A stretch of 9,527 nucleotides of DNA, from assembly GCA_045654645.1 (NCBI GenBank), contig JAZONR010000033.1, positions 1-9,527 on the forward strand, written 5' to 3'. This DNA comes from HGM04593 sp045654645. GTDB taxonomy: Bacteria > Bacteroidota > Bacteroidia > Bacteroidales > Bacteroidaceae. Each line of letters begins with the position of its first letter. The stretch's first letter is position 1. Position numbers and translations under genes: made by a program. Shown in pieces: positions 6,794-9,527 of the stretch. Under the pieces are notes generated by a model, which did no database searches, was not told the DNA's origin, and saw nothing but the letters and a program-made list of their open reading frames with translations.

Positions 6794-8421
6794 AACGACT
6801 ACTATGCACCGCAGCAGCCGCAATGATGCTGCTGATGAACACCGCCACTGCACAAAGCAACACCACAGCGCTTGTGCCTATGCCCAACAGCATTGAGACC
6901 GATGCCAAAGGCCGCACACTCACCATCAACAGCCGCACTGTCATAAACACCGCACTGCCCGCCAACTCGTTCATCATCGAAGAACTGCGACGCATAACGG
7001 AAAAACGCCTGAGCCTGTCGCCCGCCATTGACAACAGCCGCAGCAGCAACATCATATCACTTGCAATAGACAGCACCCTCGACAACCGCGAGCACTACAC
7101 GCTGACGGTGAACAAGAAGGGCATCTTCATTAAAGGCGCCACACAAGGAGCGCTGTTCCTTGCCCTTCAAACACTGGACCAACTACTCTTGGGCGACGTG
7201 TGCAACACCGCTGCCGGCCGCATAGCACACATAAGCATTGACGACGCGCCCCGCTACCCCCACCGCGCCATAATGCTGGACCCCGCCCGCCACTTTCTGC
7301 CCGTGAAGGATGTAAAATTCTTCATAGACCAAATGGCACGCTTCAAATACAACGTGCTGCAGCTGCACCTCACCGACGACCAGGGCTGGCGCATTGAGAT
7401 AAAGAGCCACCCCGAGCTCACAAGCATAGGCGCCCAACGCAAGCCCGGCGGCAGCAACCAAGGCCCCGACAATGGCTACTACACACAGCAGCAGATAAAA
7501 GAGCTCATAGAATATGCAGCCGACAGAAACATAGAGATTATCCCCGAGCTCGACATCCCCGGGCACTCGGTGGCAATCCTTGCCGCACACCCCGAACTGG
7601 GCTGCGCCTTCCGCCAAAACGACAAAAAAGAGTTGGGCAGCACCACCAATATGATGCTCTGCGCCCACAACAAGGAGGTCTACGCCATCTTCGAGGATAT
7701 AATAAAAGAGGTAGCACAGCTCTTCCCATCGCAGCACATTCACCTGGGCGGCGACGAGGCCGCAGTGGAGGCCAACTGGGCCAAATGCCCCCACTGCCTT
7801 GCAATGATGCAGCAACTGGGCTACAGCAAGCCGTCGCAGCTGATGATACCCTTCTTCAACAACATCCTCGACATTGTGCGCCGCAACGGCAAACAGGCCA
7901 TTCTGTGGTGCGAGCTCGACAACATCTGGCCACCCGCCAACGACTACCTGTTCCCTTACCCCAAGGATGTAACCCTTGTAACCTGGCGCAACGCCCTCAC
8001 CCCCAAATGCATAGAATTGACGCGCAAGCACGGACACAACCTCATTATGGCACCCGGCGAGCACGCCTATCTCGACTATCCGCAATACCCCGGCGACCTG
8101 CCCGAATTCAACAACTGGGGAATGCCCGTTACCACCCTTGAGCAGAGCTACCGCCTCGACCCCGGCTACAACCTGCCCGCCGAGGAGCAAGCCCACATAC
8201 AGGGAGTAATGGGCACACTGTGGAGCGAAGCCATACGCGATATCAACCGCGTTACATATATGGCCTTTCCGCGCGCAATGGCCATTGCCGAAGCCGGTTG
8301 GAGCACAATGCAACAACGCAGCTGGGAAAGCTTCAAACAGCGCATCTACCCCAACATCACCGATATGATGAAAAGCGGCGTCTCAGTGAGAGTCCCATTT
8401 GAAATTGTAGAAAGGAAGTAA
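6790..8421 (+). CDS. Secreted GH20 beta-N-acetylhexosaminidase
   Basis: The 543-residue product has a cleavable signal peptide (hydrophobic core about 7-18, likely cleavage after ATA at 21). Residues about 25-150 form the GH20b-like N-terminal domain, and the (beta/alpha)8 catalytic domain begins with YPHRAIMLDPARHF (156-169). Visible active-site motifs are LHLTDDQGWRIEIK (192-205), IPELDIPGHSVAI (251-263), HLGGDEAAVEANW (318-330) with the catalytic pair Asp322-Glu323, and TLWSEAI (476-482). The enzyme removes terminal beta-linked GlcNAc or GalNAc by substrate-assisted catalysis. No extra C-terminal carbohydrate-binding or discoidin domain is present, so it is a compact member. Coupling to mltG suggests action on peptidoglycan fragments, but host mucin or N-glycan use is equally compatible and substrate cannot be read from sequence. 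Confidence 0.95.
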   Translation: MKRLLCTAAAAMMLLMNTATAQSNTTALVPMPNSIETDAKGRTLTINSRTVINTALPANSFIIEELRRITEKRLSLSPAIDNSRSSNIISLAIDSTLDNREHYTLTVNKKGIFIKGATQGALFLALQTLDQLLLGDVCNTAAGRIAHISIDDAPRYPHRAIMLDPARHFLPVKDVKFFIDQMARFKYNVLQLHLTDDQGWRIEIKSHPELTSIGAQRKPGGSNQGPDNGYYTQQQIKELIEYAADRNIEIIPELDIPGHSVAILAAHPELGCAFRQNDKKELGSTTNMMLCAHNKEVYAIFEDIIKEVAQLFPSQHIHLGGDEAAVEANWAKCPHCLAMMQQLGYSKPSQLMIPFFNNILDIVRRNGKQAILWCELDNIWPPANDYLFPYPKDVTLVTWRNALTPKCIELTRKHGHNLIMAPGEHAYLDYPQYPGDLPEFNNWGMPVTTLEQSYRLDPGYNLPAEEQAHIQGVMGTLWSEAIRDINRVTYMAFPRAMAIAEAGWSTMQQRSWESFKQRIYPNITDMMKSGVSVRVPFEIVERK

Positions 8422-8433
8422 AATTTTCCCAAT

Positions 8434-8488
8434 ATCCATATAGTAGCGAGGGCGGCCCCAAAAGAGCCGCCCTCGCTACTATATGGAT
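8434..8488 (+). terminator. Perfect 23-bp stem hairpin after the hexosaminidase gene
   Basis: Positions 8434-8456 are the exact reverse complement of 8466-8488, with a 9-nt loop (cccaaaaga). The stem is GC-rich near the loop (GCGAGGGCGGC) and AT-rich at the base. It starts 13 bp after the stop codon, where a terminator or mRNA-stabilising 3' hairpin would be expected. No T-run follows immediately, so on its own it may protect mRNA ends rather than terminate. Confidence 0.6.
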
Positions 8489-8500
8489 GTGATGAGTAAT

Positions 8501-8517
8501 AACCAAAGTGGTTTTTT
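8501..8517 (+). terminator. Short hairpin with T-tract downstream
   Basis: AACCA-aag-TGGTT (8501-8513) is followed by TTTT. The stem has only 5 bp and would be weak alone, but coming 13 bp after the large hairpin it may supply the U-tract for termination of the mltG operon. Confidence 0.4.
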
Positions 8518-8534
8518 ATAGAAGTTACGTTATC

Positions 8535-9170
8535 TATTGCATTTTCAGCTGTCCCCTTTCCCAATGGGGACGAGACAGTTTTGCTGTCGGGCGGGGGATT
8601 TATTTAGCACGTCTATTATTATCCCCCTCGCCTGCGGCACTCCCCCTTGCAAGCAAAGGGGAGAACTGTTGGTTGCTGTGATTGAGCAGTTGTTTTTGCT
8701 ATGCATTTCAGCTGTCCCCTTTCCCAAGGGGGACGAGACAGCTTTGCTGTCGGGTGGGGGATGTCATTTTGTGCCTGCACTGTTTTTATCCCCACTCGCC
8801 TGCGGCACTCACCCTTGCAAGCAAAGGGGAGAACTGTTGGTTGCCGTGATTGAGCAGTTGTTTTTGCCTATGCATTTCAGCTGTCCCCTTTCCCAAGGGG
8901 GACGAGACAGCTTGCTGTCGGGCGGGGGATATCATTGTGCGTGCACAGTTTTTATCCCCCTCGCCTGCGGCACTCCCCCTTGCAAGCAAAGGGGAGAACT
9001 GTTGGTTGCTGTGATTGAGCAGTTGTTTTTGCTTTGCATTTCAGCTGTCCCTTTTCCCAAGGGGGACGAGACAGCTTTGCTGTCGGGCGGGGGATGATTA
9101 TTCTGTGTGTCGGGCGCTTTCTGTTTAGCCGCCAAAAGAACGGATATAAACGACAACAAAAAGAATAAAA
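8535..9170 (+). repeat. Structured repeat array 3 (half head unit, three full units, tail)
   Basis: A truncated head unit (about 8535-8599) starts at ctattgcattttcagctg and keeps the second and third hairpins. Three full units follow at 8621-8762, 8788-8930 and 8954-9095. The first spacer is of the tatttagcacgtc type and the next two are gtcattttgtg or atcattgtgc types. The tail (9096-9170) contains cgggcgctttctgtttagcc and gccaaaa, then an A-rich stretch with gacaacaa and agaata, as after array 2. All units share the orientation of arrays 1 and 2. Period is 167 and 166 bp, again not a fixed multiple of three, which argues against coding. Confidence 0.9.
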
Positions 9171-9386
9171 GACAACAGCACAAAAGAGAAACAAAATTTA
9201 ACAACTGTGTTACTTCCTTTCCACTCCTCGGTGGCCCGTGAGCAATTCTTTGTTTAATCTAAAATCTCTTATCTCCTTTTTGAGGCCCAAAAAGGAGCAA
9301 AAACGCCCGGCACACGGGCACAACAGTCGTTTTGCGCTTTGTTCAGGAGTTGCAGAGCAACATCCTTCAGTCTCGCAAAACTTGCC
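9171..9386. other. Intergenic region with small hairpins, no convincing gene
   Basis: Short open frames exist on both strands here but they start with GTG or TTG, have unusual composition (the minus one is Cys-rich) and overlap each other, so I do not call a gene. Two hairpins are clear: CTCCTTTTT with AAAAAGGAG (9273-9281 and 9289-9297, 7-nt loop) and GCCCG-gcaca-CGGGC just after it. The first could act as a terminator-like element in either direction but has no clean T-run after the stem. Confidence 0.5.
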
Positions 9387-9387
9387 A

Positions 9388-9507
9388 CAAACAACTGTTC
9401 GTTCAAACATAGGGGATGAAACAACTCGCTTCACGCAATAACAACAACGTATGGCGCACACGCTCAAACATATTTCATCCTTTTTCCTATGTTTGAACGG
9501 TTGTTTG
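9388..9507. repeat. Large bulged inverted repeat at the window edge
   Basis: Three blocks pair in register: CAAACAAC (9388-9395) with GTTGTTTG (9500-9507), CGTTCAAACATAGG (9400-9413) with CCTATGTTTGAACG (9486-9499), and GGATGAAA (9414-9421) with TTTCATCC (9473-9480). That gives 30 perfect base pairs, interrupted by 4 nt on the left and 5 T on the right, around a 51-nt centre. It might be the ends of a miniature element or an untranslated RNA structure. The window ends 20 bp later, so its context is unknown. Confidence 0.75.
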
Positions 9508-9527
9508 CTGTGTTGCTTACGGTGCCG

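Noticed and set aside
7183..8316. 377-codon minus-strand open frame inside the hexosaminidase gene
   Set aside because: It is antisense to a clear GH20 gene with intact catalytic motifs, and its composition is that of a codon-bias shadow in GC-rich sequence.
8537..9097. A 186-codon plus-strand open frame through array 3
   Set aside because: It consists of repeated low-complexity segments matching the repeat units, and the units are better explained by their hairpins than by coding.
9210..9467. Cys-rich 85-codon minus-strand open frame and an overlapping 67-codon plus-strand frame at 9238-9441
   Set aside because: Both use weak starts, overlap each other and hairpins, and show no domain I recognise. 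A TBLASTN hit conserved with synonymous bias would reopen the question.

Overview
This window looks like a chromosomal segment of a member of the order Bacteroidales (phylum Bacteroidota). The evidence is the Bacteroidetes-type promoter pattern (a TTG element, about 19-21 bp, then TAnnTTTG) upstream of three transcription units, a Wza/Wzc exopolysaccharide-export pair of the short Bacteroidetes type, a secreted family GH20 hexosaminidase, and an IS3-type element with Bacteroidetes-like protein sequence. I cannot assign a genus from sequence reading alone.

Layout, left to right. (1) 1-429: left part of an IS3-family insertion sequence on the minus strand. Its orfA is broken by an in-frame stop, and orfB runs off the window. 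(2) 430-646: the first array of a structured repeat of about 142 bp. (3) 664-1058: two identical tRNA-Pro(UGG) genes on the minus strand with a promoter upstream and an intrinsic terminator downstream. (4) 1118-2100: the second repeat array, with five full units, a truncated head unit and an 89-bp solo end of the same IS3 element. (5) 2247-5644: a two-gene minus-strand operon, wza then wzc, with promoter and terminator. (6) 5702-8517: a divergent plus-strand operon of mltG and a GH20 beta-N-acetylhexosaminidase, overlapping by ATGA and closed by a hairpin with a perfect 23-bp stem. (7) 8535-9170: the third repeat array. (8) 9171-9527: no convincing gene, but several inverted repeats, including a large bulged one at the very edge.

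The protein-coding content is ordinary envelope biology. Wza and Wzc would form an outer-membrane exporter and its inner-membrane co-polymerase/tyrosine kinase for a capsule or exopolysaccharide. MltG would cut nascent peptidoglycan strands, and the hexosaminidase would remove terminal N-acetylhexosamines from wall fragments or host glycans. The intergenic repeats are the most unusual content. There are nine near-complete, same-orientation copies in three arrays, each able to fold into an outer stem with three internal hairpins. The sampled changes between copies mostly keep pairing, and the arrays share the same head and tail sequences. They look like a structured, MITE-like or RNA-forming repeat family of unknown function.
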